Shown in pieces: positions 34,732 through 43,798 of a DNA stretch of 64,000 bases. The stretch is from Rhabdochlamydiaceae bacterium (GTDB taxonomy: Bacteria > Chlamydiota > Chlamydiia > Chlamydiales > Rhabdochlamydiaceae), in the NCBI GenBank assembly GCA_019745395.1, contig JAIETG010000011.1, positions 20,142 to 84,141 on the forward strand, read 5' to 3'. The notes below the pieces were generated by a model that did not search any database, was not told the origin of the DNA, and saw nothing but the letters and a program-made list of their open reading frames with translations. A program made the position numbers and the translations under genes. Position 1 is the stretch's first letter. Every line of letters begins with the position of its first letter.

Positions 34732-35512
34732 TAAATGGAGTTATTTTGCGACAATTTGTCAACTGATCCGGCGCGATCTTCTCATATTTAAAGAAGAGTT
34801 CTGGGGGAAGTTTTTGGATACGGCTATTCTTCTTTTTACTGTAGTGGTAGTTTTTGGCTATTTTCTTCCTTCCTACGGTCTTCAGTCAGACTACGGTCCT
34901 TTTCTTCTGATCGGAGTTATTGCTGGGTTTGGTTTTTTTGAAGTGGTTGGGAAAGTAAGTGTTATGATCGCGGACATGGAAGGAGATCGAACGATTTTGT
35001 ATACGTTGACTCTACCCATTCCGTCTGTTTTGGTGTTTGTCTATATCGGAGTTTCTTGGGCGCTGATTTCTTCGATCATTAGCCTGCTTTTGTTCCCTTT
35101 GGGAAAGGTTCTTCTTTGGAGTCAATTTGACCTTTCTAAGATTTGCTTTTGGAGATTTGCTCTTATTTTTCTTTTGAGCAATCTTTTTTTTGGTTTTTTT
35201 GCTCTATGGCTTTCTAGCATTTTAAAGACAATGGGAAGTATTTCTCACCTGTTTGTTCGAATAGTCAATCCCATGTATACGTTTGGTTGTTTCATGTACT
35301 CTTGGAATTCTGTATCCCAAATATCTTCATGGATTGGTTTTGCTCATCTGCTCAACCCATTAGTGTATATTATGGAAGGGATGCGATCTGCTGCTTTAGG
35401 ATCTCAAGGGTATCTGCCGTTTTGGTTTTGTTTTTTGTGTTTGGCCTTTTTTACAGTACTTGCAGCTTGGGATGGGATGCGTCGTTTGCAAAAAAGGCTC
35501 GATTGTGTTTAA
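34712..35512 (+). CDS. ABC-2 type permease
   Basis: The 266-residue product has six predicted transmembrane helices and no large external domain. This is the simple ABC2_membrane topology of DrrB/NodJ-like permeases. Its start overlaps the ATPase gene by 20 bases. Together they form a homodimeric-type exporter (two ATPases, two permeases) distinct from the tripartite pump at 12770-19007. Confidence 0.9.
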   Translation: MSLPLLSKWSYFATICQLIRRDLLIFKEEFWGKFLDTAILLFTVVVVFGYFLPSYGLQSDYGPFLLIGVIAGFGFFEVVGKVSVMIADMEGDRTILYTLTLPIPSVLVFVYIGVSWALISSIISLLLFPLGKVLLWSQFDLSKICFWRFALIFLLSNLFFGFFALWLSSILKTMGSISHLFVRIVNPMYTFGCFMYSWNSVSQISSWIGFAHLLNPLVYIMEGMRSAALGSQGYLPFWFCFLCLAFFTVLAAWDGMRRLQKRLDCV

Positions 35513-35623
35513 GACGGGATCTAATGGTATTGTGAACTTTTGTTTTAAGGTGTGAAAAACAGTTAATTCACGTATTATCTTTAGCAATTTTTCTAAAAAA
35601 TCTTCAAGATAATACGGGGTACT

Positions 35624-35914
35624 ATGAATGCTGCAAGGTCAACTTATGCTAAAGATCATCAAGAAAATATTGAACGTATGAGAAAGGCTCTAGAATCTCC
35701 AGAAAAATTGTCTGAGCAGATTTTTAGCGCCCTTAATGTAATTAATCGGGAAGAAGCAGGGCGCCCTTTAAGACAAAGCGATATCTCTTCAGAACATGAT
35801 CGATTCGATCCATCCTCTGAAAGAGCCTTTCAATTGATGCGCAATGTTGGGGAAAATAATACGCTAGTGCAGAGGCATCCGTCTTCGTTCCAATTACGTA
35901 AGTCTAAGCATTAA
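35624..35914 (+). CDS. Small polar orphan protein
   Basis: The 96-residue product is hydrophilic and helical with no membrane segment, signal or recognised motif. It is rich in Arg, Glu, Gln and Ser. The frame is followed by a strong bidirectional hairpin, which supports a real transcription unit. There is only a weak ribosome-binding site (GGGG about eight bases before ATG). It may be a small regulator or effector; nothing decides. Confidence 0.45.
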   Translation: MNAARSTYAKDHQENIERMRKALESPEKLSEQIFSALNVINREEAGRPLRQSDISSEHDRFDPSSERAFQLMRNVGENNTLVQRHPSSFQLRKSKH

Positions 35915-35926
35915 TTTTGGCATTAG

Positions 35927-35960
35927 GTCCTATCTCTTGGAAAGCTCCAAGAGATAGGAC
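35927..35960. terminator. Bidirectional hairpin between convergent genes
   Basis: A perfect 14-bp inverted repeat (arms 35927-35940 and 35947-35960, six-base loop AAAGCT) lies between the 96-residue orphan and the minus-strand aminotransferase. T-rich tracts are poor on both sides, so termination efficiency is uncertain. Confidence 0.75.
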
Positions 35961-35965
35961 AGATC

Positions 35966-37129
35966 TTAAACTAAAGCTCTTTTTATCTTTTCTCCGATGC
36001 CGATAAGTCTTTCTTTCGGTTCATTAGAAAAGACAAATCGCAGGTATTTAGCAGCTTGATTTCCCCATCCTATCATCGGAGTGGCTGCAATTTTGGCCTT
36101 TTGCAATAAGAGCTCTGAAAGCTTTTGAGAACTCATTCCCAGAGCTTCTGCATCAAGAAGAAGCGACCATCCGCCGTGAGGTGGTATGACCGGGAAATCT
36201 TTGAGCTCGTAAAGTAGGGTATTTCGCCGTTCTTCCCAGATTTCGATTGCCTCTTTAAGACCATCTTCTTTGCTGCTTAGTCCTGCTGCTACTCCTTCCA
36301 TGCTAATACCTGTTTGGCATACGACATTAGACAAACTGACGAGCCCAATGTCGTTCATGATTTCTTGAGGTCCAATGATCCAGCCCACGCGCCATCCAAT
36401 CATCCGCAGTTCCTTAGAAGCTGCTCCTACTGTAATTGTGCGATCTTGCATATTAGGAAAAGAAGCGGGATGGATGATTGAGCGTCCGTCATATAAGATT
36501 CTTTCCATCGCAGCGTCGTATAAAAGCCAGGCATCGGTCTTTAGACATAGTTGGGTAACAGCTTCCCATTCTTCGTAAGAAAAGATGTGGCCGGTAGGCA
36601 TTCCAGGGCTCATGAGGAACATTTTCGTGCGAGGCGATGTTGCTTTTTGTAAAGCTTCTAGATCTAGCCTCCACCCTTGAGGTGAGGGGATTAGAGGGAC
36701 GAAAACTGGAATGCCCTGAGCCATATGAATTCGGTTGATAATTCCCGCATAGGTTGGATCTGTGACGATCACTTCATCCCCAGGTTCGATTGTTGCAAGT
36801 AAGCAGTTTAAGATTCCTGACATGCCTCCAGCGCTGATGATGCATTGCTTGTTCCAGTCGTAGGGCACGTTGCATACTCTTTCCACTCGTTTTACGGCAG
36901 CTTTTCTTAAAATTTCTAGTCCGAAAAAAGGAAGGTAGCTGTTGTTATTGTCTTTATCAACGCCGTTGCGGGTCGTTTCTATGGCAATAGATGGTGGCGA
37001 TATGTCTGTATCGAGGTTTTCTAGACGTAGAATTTCTGGGTCGCAGGCGGCATCGGCAGCATTTCCCATACGGTCTACTCCTATCCCCGGCACCTTAGCA
37101 AGTCTTGATACTTTTGTAAATTTTGGCAT
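35966..37129 (-). CDS. PLP-dependent class I/II aminotransferase
   Basis: This is a fold-type I aminotransferase of 387 residues. PLP-binding features visible are the ISAGGMSGIL cofactor-phosphate loop, DPTYAG and the Asp in WLLYDAAMERI. The Schiff-base Lys is in VGAASKELRMIGWRVGW, with the final substrate-binding Arg region FVFSNEPKERL. I start at ATG 37129, six bases after AGGAG; an in-frame ATG at 37207 lacks one. It is divergent from a YheO-type regulator, a pairing repeated at 58917-60640. Specificity is not readable; alanine/aspartate or D-amino-acid-linked transamination are possibilities. Confidence 0.88.
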   Translation of the reverse strand: MPKFTKVSRLAKVPGIGVDRMGNAADAACDPEILRLENLDTDISPPSIAIETTRNGVDKDNNNSYLPFFGLEILRKAAVKRVERVCNVPYDWNKQCIISAGGMSGILNCLLATIEPGDEVIVTDPTYAGIINRIHMAQGIPVFVPLIPSPQGWRLDLEALQKATSPRTKMFLMSPGMPTGHIFSYEEWEAVTQLCLKTDAWLLYDAAMERILYDGRSIIHPASFPNMQDRTITVGAASKELRMIGWRVGWIIGPQEIMNDIGLVSLSNVVCQTGISMEGVAAGLSSKEDGLKEAIEIWEERRNTLLYELKDFPVIPPHGGWSLLLDAEALGMSSQKLSELLLQKAKIAATPMIGWGNQAAKYLRFVFSNEPKERLIGIGEKIKRALV

Positions 37130-37202
37130 TGCTGACTCCTTTTTCGAGTGAAAGGATCCTTTATACAATTCGTCTATAAATTTAGTCAATTTGTTTAAAT
37201 TT

Positions 37203-37214
37203 GACAAAATGTCT
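37203..37214. promoter_or_regulatory. Candidate YheO-regulator operator (GAC-AAAAT-GTCT)
   Basis: The sequence GACAAAATGTCT lies between the divergent aminotransferase and YheO-type genes, 39 bases before the latter. Nearly the same element, with one extra T, occurs before the second YheO-type gene at 58863-58875. The small dyad GAC...GTC and the shared location suggest an autoregulatory operator. Confidence 0.4.
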
Positions 37215-37252
37215 ATTTTTGATTAGTATCTGTAGAAAAATAGGAGAGAAAA

Positions 37253-37879
37253 ATGGAAAGTTCCCAGTTTGTTTCTTTGTGGAAATCCTATGAACCGTTT
37301 ATTCAAGCTATGGTAGATTTATTTAGTCCTTTTGTGGAAGCGGCAGTACACGATTTAGAGAAAGGAAAGGTGGTTGCCATTTATCATAATATTTCTCAAA
37401 GGAAGGTAGGGGATTCTTCTCCTTTAAAGGAATTGAAGGTCGATATTGATCAGTTTCCTAAGTATTTTCCCCCCTATTATAAGCAAAATTTTGATGGACG
37501 TCCCTTAAAATGCACTTCGATTACATTGAGAGATACATCTGGTTATCCTGTAGGATTGATTTGTATCAATGTGGACGTGAGTTTTTTTCAGCAAGGACAA
37601 GAGCTATTTCAAAAATTTCTCTCTATTCAAAAAGAAGCTCAAAACCCTATTGAAATTTTTGGAGGCTCTTTTGAAGAGCAGGTGATATCTATGATGGGGC
37701 AGTATTTGGAAGAAAATCATCTGCAGCTACTTAGACTTAAACGGGAACAAAAAAAAGAGCTTGTGCAGCATTTATATAAAAAAGGTGTATTTCACTTTAA
37801 ACATGCAGCACCATTTCTTGCCAAACAACTTCACACCTCACGTGCAAGTATTTATAACTATATTAAAGAGATTGTCTGA
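37253..37879 (+). CDS. YheO/DauR-type transcriptional regulator (PAS-like + HTH)
   Basis: The 208-residue product has the YheO-like PAS domain (FVEAAVHDLEKGKVVAIYHNIS, then GYPVGLICINVDVS) and a C-terminal helix-turn-helix (FLAKQLHTSRASIYNYIKEI). This is the architecture of DauR, which represses D-arginine catabolism, and of E. coli YheO. AGGAGA lies five bases before the ATG. It is divergent from the 35966 aminotransferase, which is therefore its likely target. A homologous gene heads the operon at 58917. The 3' end overlaps the convergent Nudix gene by 22 bases. Confidence 0.92.
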   Translation: MESSQFVSLWKSYEPFIQAMVDLFSPFVEAAVHDLEKGKVVAIYHNISQRKVGDSSPLKELKVDIDQFPKYFPPYYKQNFDGRPLKCTSITLRDTSGYPVGLICINVDVSFFQQGQELFQKFLSIQKEAQNPIEIFGGSFEEQVISMMGQYLEENHLQLLRLKREQKKELVQHLYKKGVFHFKHAAPFLAKQLHTSRASIYNYIKEIV

Positions 37880-38418
37880 GATAGCTTTTGTATAAATCTT
37901 TGTAAATGAGGGTCAGATTTTTCCCAAGGGATGTCTTGAATAGGAAACCATCGGATTTGATGAAACTCTCTCTTGTCGAAGTTATACACATGGTCTTGAT
38001 TTCCTCGTAAGATGTACCATAAAGAAACATCTGTATGGGGAAGTGTATCTTCTGGGATTGTAGATACTGTTAGAAAGAGTGGGTCTTGTAAGAAGAAGTT
38101 CGCTTCAATGTCCAATTCTTCTTTAGCTTCTCTTTGAACTGTGATCTTTGGATGCTCTTGTGGTTCTACATGACCTCCTGGGGGAAGCCATAAATTTGCT
38201 TTTTTGTGATCTACAAGAAGTATGTTATTTGTTTTGAAATCTAGTAAGGTAAAATAAGAAACTAAATGCATAGAAGGAGTAGCAGGTTTTTCTATACGGA
38301 AAATTTCAGGAGCTTGTTCAATCCATTTTAAAGACAGTTCGATATGTAGCTTTTCCGTGTGATCAAAAGGCTTTAGAGAGGAGATGATTTGATGGGCGGT
38401 TTTATGGCTTTCTTTCAT
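37858..38418 (-). CDS. Nudix hydrolase
   Basis: The 186-residue protein contains a complete Nudix box, GGHVEPQEHPKITVQREAKEEL, with its REAKEEL metal site. The box is preceded by LWLPP. The N-terminal ~40 residues are extra helices of the sort seen in the YjhB/NUDT22-like groups. Nudix enzymes cleave nucleoside diphosphate-linked compounds; the substrate is not predictable here. GGAGG lies just before the ATG, inside the 3' end of the upstream gene, with a 17-base overlap. The pair is thus translationally coupled. Confidence 0.92.
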   Translation of the reverse strand: MKESHKTAHQIISSLKPFDHTEKLHIELSLKWIEQAPEIFRIEKPATPSMHLVSYFTLLDFKTNNILLVDHKKANLWLPPGGHVEPQEHPKITVQREAKEELDIEANFFLQDPLFLTVSTIPEDTLPHTDVSLWYILRGNQDHVYNFDKREFHQIRWFPIQDIPWEKSDPHLQRFIQKLSQTISLI

Positions 38419-39226
38419 ACCCCTCCAAGTGTTTTAAGCTGTAGAGAAATCGAGCTAGCTCATCGAGAAAAATGACCATTTTCTCATTTTCGGAAGCTCC
38501 GGGGCCTATTGTATCAAAGCTGTATTTTTTGGGGGCTAAAGTTTGTAGGATAAAATCTTGCCGTGGGATGTGGGGAGCATTGGATATAGCTAGGTAATGT
38601 CCTAAAGGAGGAGATGTTTTGAGCCACTCATTTACTGTATCTTCTGTTGTAGGGCGTAGAGAGAGATTTTGCTTCATAGGCGCGTTTATGAAAAAAACTT
38701 CTACTTGTGATTTCATATCGGGAGAAATATCCATTTCGTTCCAGAGGAATTGGGTCATTTCAGCTTCTGTTTCGACGGGTATAAAAGATCTTTCAGCCGC
38801 CGTAAGAGGGCGGGATCCGGTTAGGAAATATAGGCTAGAAAAACGGACGCCTCGCTTCCATTCAGTGTCTAGGTATTGAATACGGACTTTCGTGGTGTTT
38901 ACTGTAGAGCCATGAATTAGAGCTCCTTGATAGTGGTTTATAGGGGCTACAATCTGGTTTATAAATCTAAGCTCTGCCAAAAGAGGTCTTAATTGAGAGC
39001 TCAATTTTTCATAACGATCAGTTTGCTCATCCCAACGCTCTCCTTGACGCAGAAGATTTTTTTGCGCCCAAATATTCATCTGATCTAGCATAGGCTCTTG
39101 ATTATGTAACGGCTCCATTCCTGTAATTTCTAATATTTGCAGTAAGTGCTTTGTAAGAAAAGAATCAGATGGTTCGTCTGCATGAAGAGATAGGGCGCTA
39201 AGCAGTAGTAGAGTGAATTTTTTCAT
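38402..39226 (-). CDS. Exported protein of unknown function, weakly DUF218-like
   Basis: The 274-residue product starts with a signal peptide (MKKFTLLLLSALSLHADE). The mature part has alternating strands and helices with GALIHGSTV, SLYFLTGSRPLTAAE and YLAISNAPHIPRQDFIL. That last segment is reminiscent of the H-x-x-R region of SanA/YdcF (DUF218) proteins, but I would not rely on it. It is probably periplasmic. I choose ATG 39226 because the signal peptide begins there; longer starts add polar residues before it. It is the first gene of a two-gene unit with the Nudix hydrolase. Confidence 0.6.
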   Translation of the reverse strand: MKKFTLLLLSALSLHADEPSDSFLTKHLLQILEITGMEPLHNQEPMLDQMNIWAQKNLLRQGERWDEQTDRYEKLSSQLRPLLAELRFINQIVAPINHYQGALIHGSTVNTTKVRIQYLDTEWKRGVRFSSLYFLTGSRPLTAAERSFIPVETEAEMTQFLWNEMDISPDMKSQVEVFFINAPMKQNLSLRPTTEDTVNEWLKTSPPLGHYLAISNAPHIPRQDFILQTLAPKKYSFDTIGPGASENEKMVIFLDELARFLYSLKHLEGYERKP

Positions 39227-39339
39227 GTGCCTCATTGTAGAAGATTGATCTTTTTTTAGACAAAAAAATAGATGTCCGAATTTCGTCGGCACACTTTTCC
39301 CAGATATTTTATACTGGCAATTAAAAGGGAGTGGAACAA

Positions 39340-40377
39340 ATGCTCGACGATCGTTCTAAACAAGAATACTACCAAGCTTTATTAGAAAAAAATACCAAAT
39401 ATGAAGGTGTGTTTTTTGTCGGAGTGAAAACGACTGGAGTATTTTGTAGGCCATCTTGTCCGGCGAGAAAGCCGAAATTTGAAAATTGTGAGTTTTTTGA
39501 AACAGCGCAAGAGGCTCTTTTAGCCTCATTTAGGCCATGCAAACGTTGCTGCCCGCTTTGTCATCCTTACCAAGCTTCTAAGTTAATAGAAACGCTTGTA
39601 AAGGCCGTAGAGGAAAACCCAGATAAAAGATGGAAGGATTGGGATTTTGAACAAATCTCTGTTGATGCTAAAACAGCGCGCCGCCAGTTTAAAAAACGGT
39701 TTGGCATGACTTTTGTAGCTTATGCGAGAGCGCGCCGTATCGGTATTGCTATGAAACTTATTCGAAAAGGATCTTCTGTAATAGATGCCCAGATTTCTAC
39801 CGGCTATGAATCTGATAGTGGATTTCGCGATGCCTTCTCTCGCATCATGGGATCTGCTCCCACTAAATTAGGAGAAGGTCCTGTTTTAAAAGCATCTTGG
39901 TTAGATACTCCTTTAGGTCCGATGCTTGCAATTGGGGATGACAAGGCTCTTTACTTATTAGAATTTGTAGATCGCCGAGGTCTTGAGCGGGAAATTGAGC
40001 TTTTAAGAAAAAAAACAAGATCTGCTATTATTCCAGGATCCTGCGATCCAATTCTTTCTATAAAGCAGGAATTGAATGAGTATTTTCAAGGAAAGTTACA
40101 GGTGTTTAAAACGCAGATATCCTCTTTGGGGACTCCTTTTCAAAAGCTTGTTTGGGAAGAACTAAAAAAAATCCCTTTTGGAAAAACTAGATCTTATGCT
40201 GACATAGCGCGCTTTATAGGAAATCCGTCAGCCTATCGCGCTGTTGCAAGAGCTAATGGGGCAAATTGCTTGGCTCTTATCATACCGTGTCACCGGGTGG
40301 TAAATACAGATGGAGAATTGGGAGGATATGGAGGAGGAATTGCACGCAAAAAATGGTTAATAGCTCATGAAAAATGA
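39340..40377 (+). CDS. ada: Bifunctional Ada: methylphosphotriester sensor and O6-alkylguanine-DNA methyltransferase
   Basis: All Ada modules are present in 345 residues. The N-Ada zinc domain has GVFCRPSC, then RPCKRC, giving Cys36, Cys40, Cys67 and Cys70. An AraC-like helix-turn-helix follows (FKKRFGMTFVAYARARRIG). The C-terminal methyltransferase has the acceptor Cys (~317) in IIPCHRV. Ada repairs O6-methylguanine irreversibly and, once methylated at the N-terminal Cys, activates repair genes. AAAGGGA precedes ATG 39340; an in-frame GTG nine bases upstream is too close to it. The gene overlaps tag by 11 bases, so alkylation repair is one operon under likely Ada control. Confidence 0.96.
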   Translation: MLDDRSKQEYYQALLEKNTKYEGVFFVGVKTTGVFCRPSCPARKPKFENCEFFETAQEALLASFRPCKRCCPLCHPYQASKLIETLVKAVEENPDKRWKDWDFEQISVDAKTARRQFKKRFGMTFVAYARARRIGIAMKLIRKGSSVIDAQISTGYESDSGFRDAFSRIMGSAPTKLGEGPVLKASWLDTPLGPMLAIGDDKALYLLEFVDRRGLEREIELLRKKTRSAIIPGSCDPILSIKQELNEYFQGKLQVFKTQISSLGTPFQKLVWEELKKIPFGKTRSYADIARFIGNPSAYRAVARANGANCLALIIPCHRVVNTDGELGGYGGGIARKKWLIAHEK

Positions 40378-40936
40378 AAAAAAACGATGTTTTGGAAACG
40401 GCCCAGGAAAAGAATTCTATGCGAAGTATCATGATGAGGAATGGGCAGTCCCATCTCATGATGATCGACATTTATTTGAACTGCTCATTTTAGAAGGCGC
40501 GCAAGCGGGGCTTAGTTGGGAAACTATTCTTAAAAGACGATCAGGGTATAAAAAGGCCTTTTATGATTTTGATCCAGCTAAAGTAGCTGCTATGAGCGAT
40601 GAAGAATTGGACTCTTTACGTCAAAATGCAGACATTATCCGCAATCGGTTGAAAATATATGCTACCCGTCAAAATGCGAAAGTGTTTTTACTTTTACAAA
40701 AAGAGTACGGATCTTTTGATCGCTATCTTTGGGGATTTGTCCAAGGCAAGCCTATTGTAAATCAGTGGAATCATTGGAAAGAAGTCCCTGTAGAAACTGA
40801 AGAGAGCATAGCTTTATCCAAAGATCTTAAGAAAAGGGGAATGACGTTTGTTGGTCCAACCATTATGTATGCGTACATGCAGGCCGTCGGACTTGTAAAT
40901 GATCATTTGATAGATTGTTGTTGTAGTAAAAAATAG
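40367..40936 (+). CDS. tag: DNA-3-methyladenine glycosylase I
   Basis: Tag excises 3-methyladenine from DNA as the first step of base-excision repair. The 189-residue length is usual. The family start RCFGNGPGKEFYAKYHDEEW, FELLILEGAQAGLSWETIL, and the helix-hairpin region FVGPTIMYAYMQAVGLVNDH are all present. The zinc ligands at the two ends (N-terminal Cys, C-terminal His-x-x-x-Cys) are visible. It overlaps the 3' end of ada by 11 bases, so the two repair enzymes are co-expressed. Confidence 0.97.
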   Translation: MKNEKKRCFGNGPGKEFYAKYHDEEWAVPSHDDRHLFELLILEGAQAGLSWETILKRRSGYKKAFYDFDPAKVAAMSDEELDSLRQNADIIRNRLKIYATRQNAKVFLLLQKEYGSFDRYLWGFVQGKPIVNQWNHWKEVPVETEESIALSKDLKKRGMTFVGPTIMYAYMQAVGLVNDHLIDCCCSKK

Positions 40937-40982
40937 CACTTTATGGTCCTTAAATTACTTGTTTCTTATTGGATTGGTTAAG

Positions 40983-41011
40983 TTGACATTTTTTCTGTAA
41001 CAGCATATTTT
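40983..41011 (+). promoter_or_regulatory. Sigma70-type promoter of the Ppx/GppA-like gene
   Basis: A consensus TTGACA (40983-40988) and TATTTT (41006-41011) are spaced by 17 bases and lie 22 bases before the ATG. AGAGGG between them and the ATG is the ribosome-binding site. Confidence 0.7.
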
Positions 41012-41033
41012 TTCTCCTTTTTTAGAGGGCTGC

Positions 41034-42104
41034 ATGAACTTATTATTAAAAAGAAATAACGCCGCAAATGAGAGATTCGATCTTCCTTCTTATCCAATAG
41101 ATCATGTGGGAACGCGGGCTGCTTTTGATATCGGTTCTGGAAAATTTAAACTTCTTGTTGCAGATGTTTATGGAAAGGGCCGAATAGAGGAAAAGTTTTC
41201 AAAAATCATTAGAGTAGATCTTGCAAAGGATCTTGCTAAAAGTTCAGATCGGACTTTGAGTGAATCTATACAGAAAAAAGCGTTAACGGCACTGAAAGAA
41301 TTGAAAAATGATGCTGAAGCTTACGGAGCGACGCAATTTCAAGGTGTGGCAACGGATGTTTTTCGCAAAGCGAAAAATGGGGAGGCTTGTCTTAAGTCGT
41401 TAAGAGACCAAACAAAAATCCCTCTTAAAGTAGTATCTCAGAAAGAAGAGGGGATGATTGCTTTTCACGCAGCTTTAGCTCTTGCTCCTGAAATAGAAGA
41501 AAATAACATGGTTGTATGGGATACCGGAAGCTCGAGTTTTCAAATTGTTTCCAAAGAAAATAATCAATATGTTGTTTATGAAGGTCCTTTAGGAGTCGTA
41601 ACTACTACGAAAGCATTTTTAGAAAAAGTGCGAGGGATTTCTTATTCTGAGAAGGAACCTATTAATCCAATAACTCTTGCAGAGTCTCAAAAGTTGGCGG
41701 GCATAATTAGAGATAAGATTGTACAACCAGCGTGGTTGAAGGGTTGTTTGTCGGATTCAAAAAAAACCGTGGTTTGTATTGGAGATTCTGGGTCCATTTT
41801 TAGTATTGCAGCAAAAGCAATTGGAACCAATCGCTTTACGTTAGATCAAGTTCGATCTGCAGTCCAAAGCCATATGGGATTATCTAATGAAAATTTAATG
41901 AAATTTTCCTCATCTTCTCCTCAAACAATTATGATTCGACTAGTTTTACTTTCTACAGTGATGGAATCTTTTGGAATTCATGAAATTCTGTTTAAGGAGT
42001 CAAGCGGTTCGACGCTTGGAATTTTGACCTCTCCACGTTTTTGGATCCAAGAAGATTCAAAGAGCAAGCTGCTAAACTTCCCGTTTTTTTCTAAGCGTGT
42101 TTAA
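41034..42104 (+). CDS. Ppx/GppA-family phosphatase-like protein
   Basis: The 356-residue protein has the ASKHA fold of exopolyphosphatase/GppA. The phosphate-1 loop is AAFDIGSGKFKLLVADV, then QGVATDVFRKAKN, and the second phosphate loop is VVWDTGSSSFQIV. The C-terminal HD-type domain of full-length Ppx and GppA (~500 residues) is missing, so this is the short two-subdomain form. Such proteins hydrolyse polyphosphate or pppGpp; here the glycine of the usual DxGS/GGGS is replaced in part (DTGSSS), which could alter activity. It ends four bases into the convergent MsrBA gene. Confidence 0.85.
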   Translation: MNLLLKRNNAANERFDLPSYPIDHVGTRAAFDIGSGKFKLLVADVYGKGRIEEKFSKIIRVDLAKDLAKSSDRTLSESIQKKALTALKELKNDAEAYGATQFQGVATDVFRKAKNGEACLKSLRDQTKIPLKVVSQKEEGMIAFHAALALAPEIEENNMVVWDTGSSSFQIVSKENNQYVVYEGPLGVVTTTKAFLEKVRGISYSEKEPINPITLAESQKLAGIIRDKIVQPAWLKGCLSDSKKTVVCIGDSGSIFSIAAKAIGTNRFTLDQVRSAVQSHMGLSNENLMKFSSSSPQTIMIRLVLLSTVMESFGIHEILFKESSGSTLGILTSPRFWIQEDSKSKLLNFPFFSKRV

Positions 42105-42955
42105 AACCTTTGAATCCGACGGTGGCAATAAGGCGTTTTTCCTGTTTTTTCGTAATACTGCTGATGGTTTTCTTCAGCTGCGTAAAAAGGACTTGCAGCA
42201 GTAATTTCTGTTATAACGGATAATCCTTGTTTTTTGAGAAGGAGAATAAGCTTTTCTGCTATTTCTTTTTGTTTGCGGCTTACGTAGAAAATGGCAGATC
42301 GATATTGGGGTCCGATGTCAGGACCCTGTCCTGTTTTTTGTGTCGGATCGTGGATCTCGAAGAACAGCTTTAATAATGTTTCATAATCAGTAACTTTCGG
42401 ATCGAAAATTACTTCGATAGATTCTGCATGTCCTGTAAGAGCTGAGCACACTTCTTTGTAAGTGGGATTTACAACATGGCCTCCCATATAGCCTACTTGT
42501 GTGCTGATAACCCCCTTTTGATCTTTCAGTAGATGTTCTACACCCCAAAAACAGCCTCCTGCAAAAAACGCTTTTTCATAGCCTTCTTCCGTCATAGCCG
42601 AAATGAAAGACAAGGAAAGGGAATTGACGCAATGCCGTACATTTTTAGAAGTAAGACGTTCTCCTGTAAACACATGTCCTAGATGTCCATGGCAGTGCTT
42701 GCAAATGATCTCTATGCGCCTTCCGTCTTTGTCAGGAACGTTTTTTACAGCTCCGGGAAGTTCTTCATCAAAACTTGGCCAGCCACATCCTGCAGAAAAC
42801 TTGTTTTCAGAAAGATATAAGGCAGTATCACATTGTTTGCAGACAAAAATACCTTCTTGAGAAAAATCGTTATAAAGGCCTGTTCCCGGTGACTCTGTAT
42901 GCTTGTGAAGGAGGATAGCTTGTTCTTCTAATGATAGCGGATGGTATCTTTGCAT
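42101..42955 (-). CDS. msrBA: Fused methionine sulfoxide reductase MsrB-MsrA
   Basis: The 284-residue chain joins MsrB (N-terminal) and MsrA (C-terminal), which reduce the R and S epimers of methionine sulfoxide. MsrB shows paired zinc Cys (CKQCD and CKHC) and GCGWPSF. The catalytic region HCVNSLSL reads R-H-C in place of the usual R-Y-C. MsrA begins at ~130 with the catalytic GGCFWGVEH motif, followed by TQVGYMGG and NPTYKEVCSALTGHAE. This B-A order is the less common arrangement but is known in other bacteria. The enzyme repairs oxidised proteins. It probably shares a transcript with the GNAT gene upstream, 11 bases away. Confidence 0.95.
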   Translation of the reverse strand: MQRYHPLSLEEQAILLHKHTESPGTGLYNDFSQEGIFVCKQCDTALYLSENKFSAGCGWPSFDEELPGAVKNVPDKDGRRIEIICKHCHGHLGHVFTGERLTSKNVRHCVNSLSLSFISAMTEEGYEKAFFAGGCFWGVEHLLKDQKGVISTQVGYMGGHVVNPTYKEVCSALTGHAESIEVIFDPKVTDYETLLKLFFEIHDPTQKTGQGPDIGPQYRSAIFYVSRKQKEIAEKLILLLKKQGLSVITEITAASPFYAAEENHQQYYEKTGKTPYCHRRIQRF

Positions 42956-42966
42956 AGGACTCTCGA

Positions 42967-43440
42967 TTATCTAGCTTTTTTATCTACTAAAGTTCCTTGC
43001 ATTTGTACTGCATCTTCAAAATATTTTACAAGAAAAGTTTTTGTGAGCTTAGGGTTTTTTGTGTTTTTTCTAACAAATTCTACTTCAAAGCCACATTTCT
43101 TATAAAATTCAGGAGCTTGAAAAGCGCTTGTTACTAGATTGATATTGTTAAAGCCTTTTCCTTTAAAATGGTTTTCGAGCTCTTGAAGCATTTTTTTTCC
43201 ATAACCTTGACCACGAAAAGATTTTTCTACCCACATGTCATCCACGTAGATTTCTGCAAATGCGGTATAAGCATGGACAATGCCCATAGCAGAACCTGTG
43301 GTATCTCTTGCGATGATGGCAAAGGCTTTGTAGTTCACGTCAATGCCATGAGAGCTTTCGTATTCTACGAAACTCTTACTCATTTTTTCTTCCTCATCGG
43401 GGGAAAGGGCGGTTACAAATTCTATTGTGCAATCATCCAT
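42967..43440 (-). CDS. GNAT-family N-acetyltransferase
   Basis: The 157-residue product is a single GNAT domain. It has the acetyl-CoA-binding loop in VEKSFRGQGYGKKMLQELE, a preceding IYVDDMWV strand and a C-terminal FYKKCGFEV motif. Substrate is unknown. I start at ATG 43440 (MDDCTIEF), seven bases after AAGGA, since the extra residues from further upstream do not fit the family. It lies just upstream of msrBA on the same strand. Confidence 0.9.
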   Translation of the reverse strand: MDDCTIEFVTALSPDEEEKMSKSFVEYESSHGIDVNYKAFAIIARDTTGSAMGIVHAYTAFAEIYVDDMWVEKSFRGQGYGKKMLQELENHFKGKGFNNINLVTSAFQAPEFYKKCGFEVEFVRKNTKNPKLTKTFLVKYFEDAVQMQGTLVDKKAR

Positions 43441-43634
43441 GTTTGCTTCCTTAAATTGCAAAAAAATGATGGTTTCAACCATATAGACTCTGCTTACTAT
43501 CTGAAAAGAGAATTTCTCTCGCTTCTCTTTAGAAATTGCCCCAGCCTGTGGGTGATTTAGGGAATTTTGTGAAAATATTTGATCCGGCATCTTGCAGCTA
43601 CTCTCAAACAAAAAACAGGTAAAAGGAGCCTTAA

Positions 43635-43739
43635 ATGAATTTTCAGTTTAAAGAAGCGGTTTCTAAATGGCCTCATTTTTCTAAACAAGCGAATAGGATT
43701 CAAAGAGAATTAGATCGTCGCCTGGTTATTGTGGAGTAA
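43635..43739 (+). CDS. Very short orphan ORF (34 residues) with good ribosome-binding site
   Basis: A 34-codon frame (MNFQFKEAVSKWPHF...) starts at ATG 43635, preceded by AAAAGGAG with six bases of spacing. The product is basic and amphipathic. It could be a genuine small protein or the surviving start of a deleted gene; it sits between unrelated genes. Its coding value rests only on the ribosome-binding site. Confidence 0.3.
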   Translation: MNFQFKEAVSKWPHFSKQANRIQRELDRRLVIVE

Positions 43740-43798
43740 AAAGGCTTTTATTATTATAATCCCTTTCGTTCTTTAAATAATCAGAGAGATAAGCGATC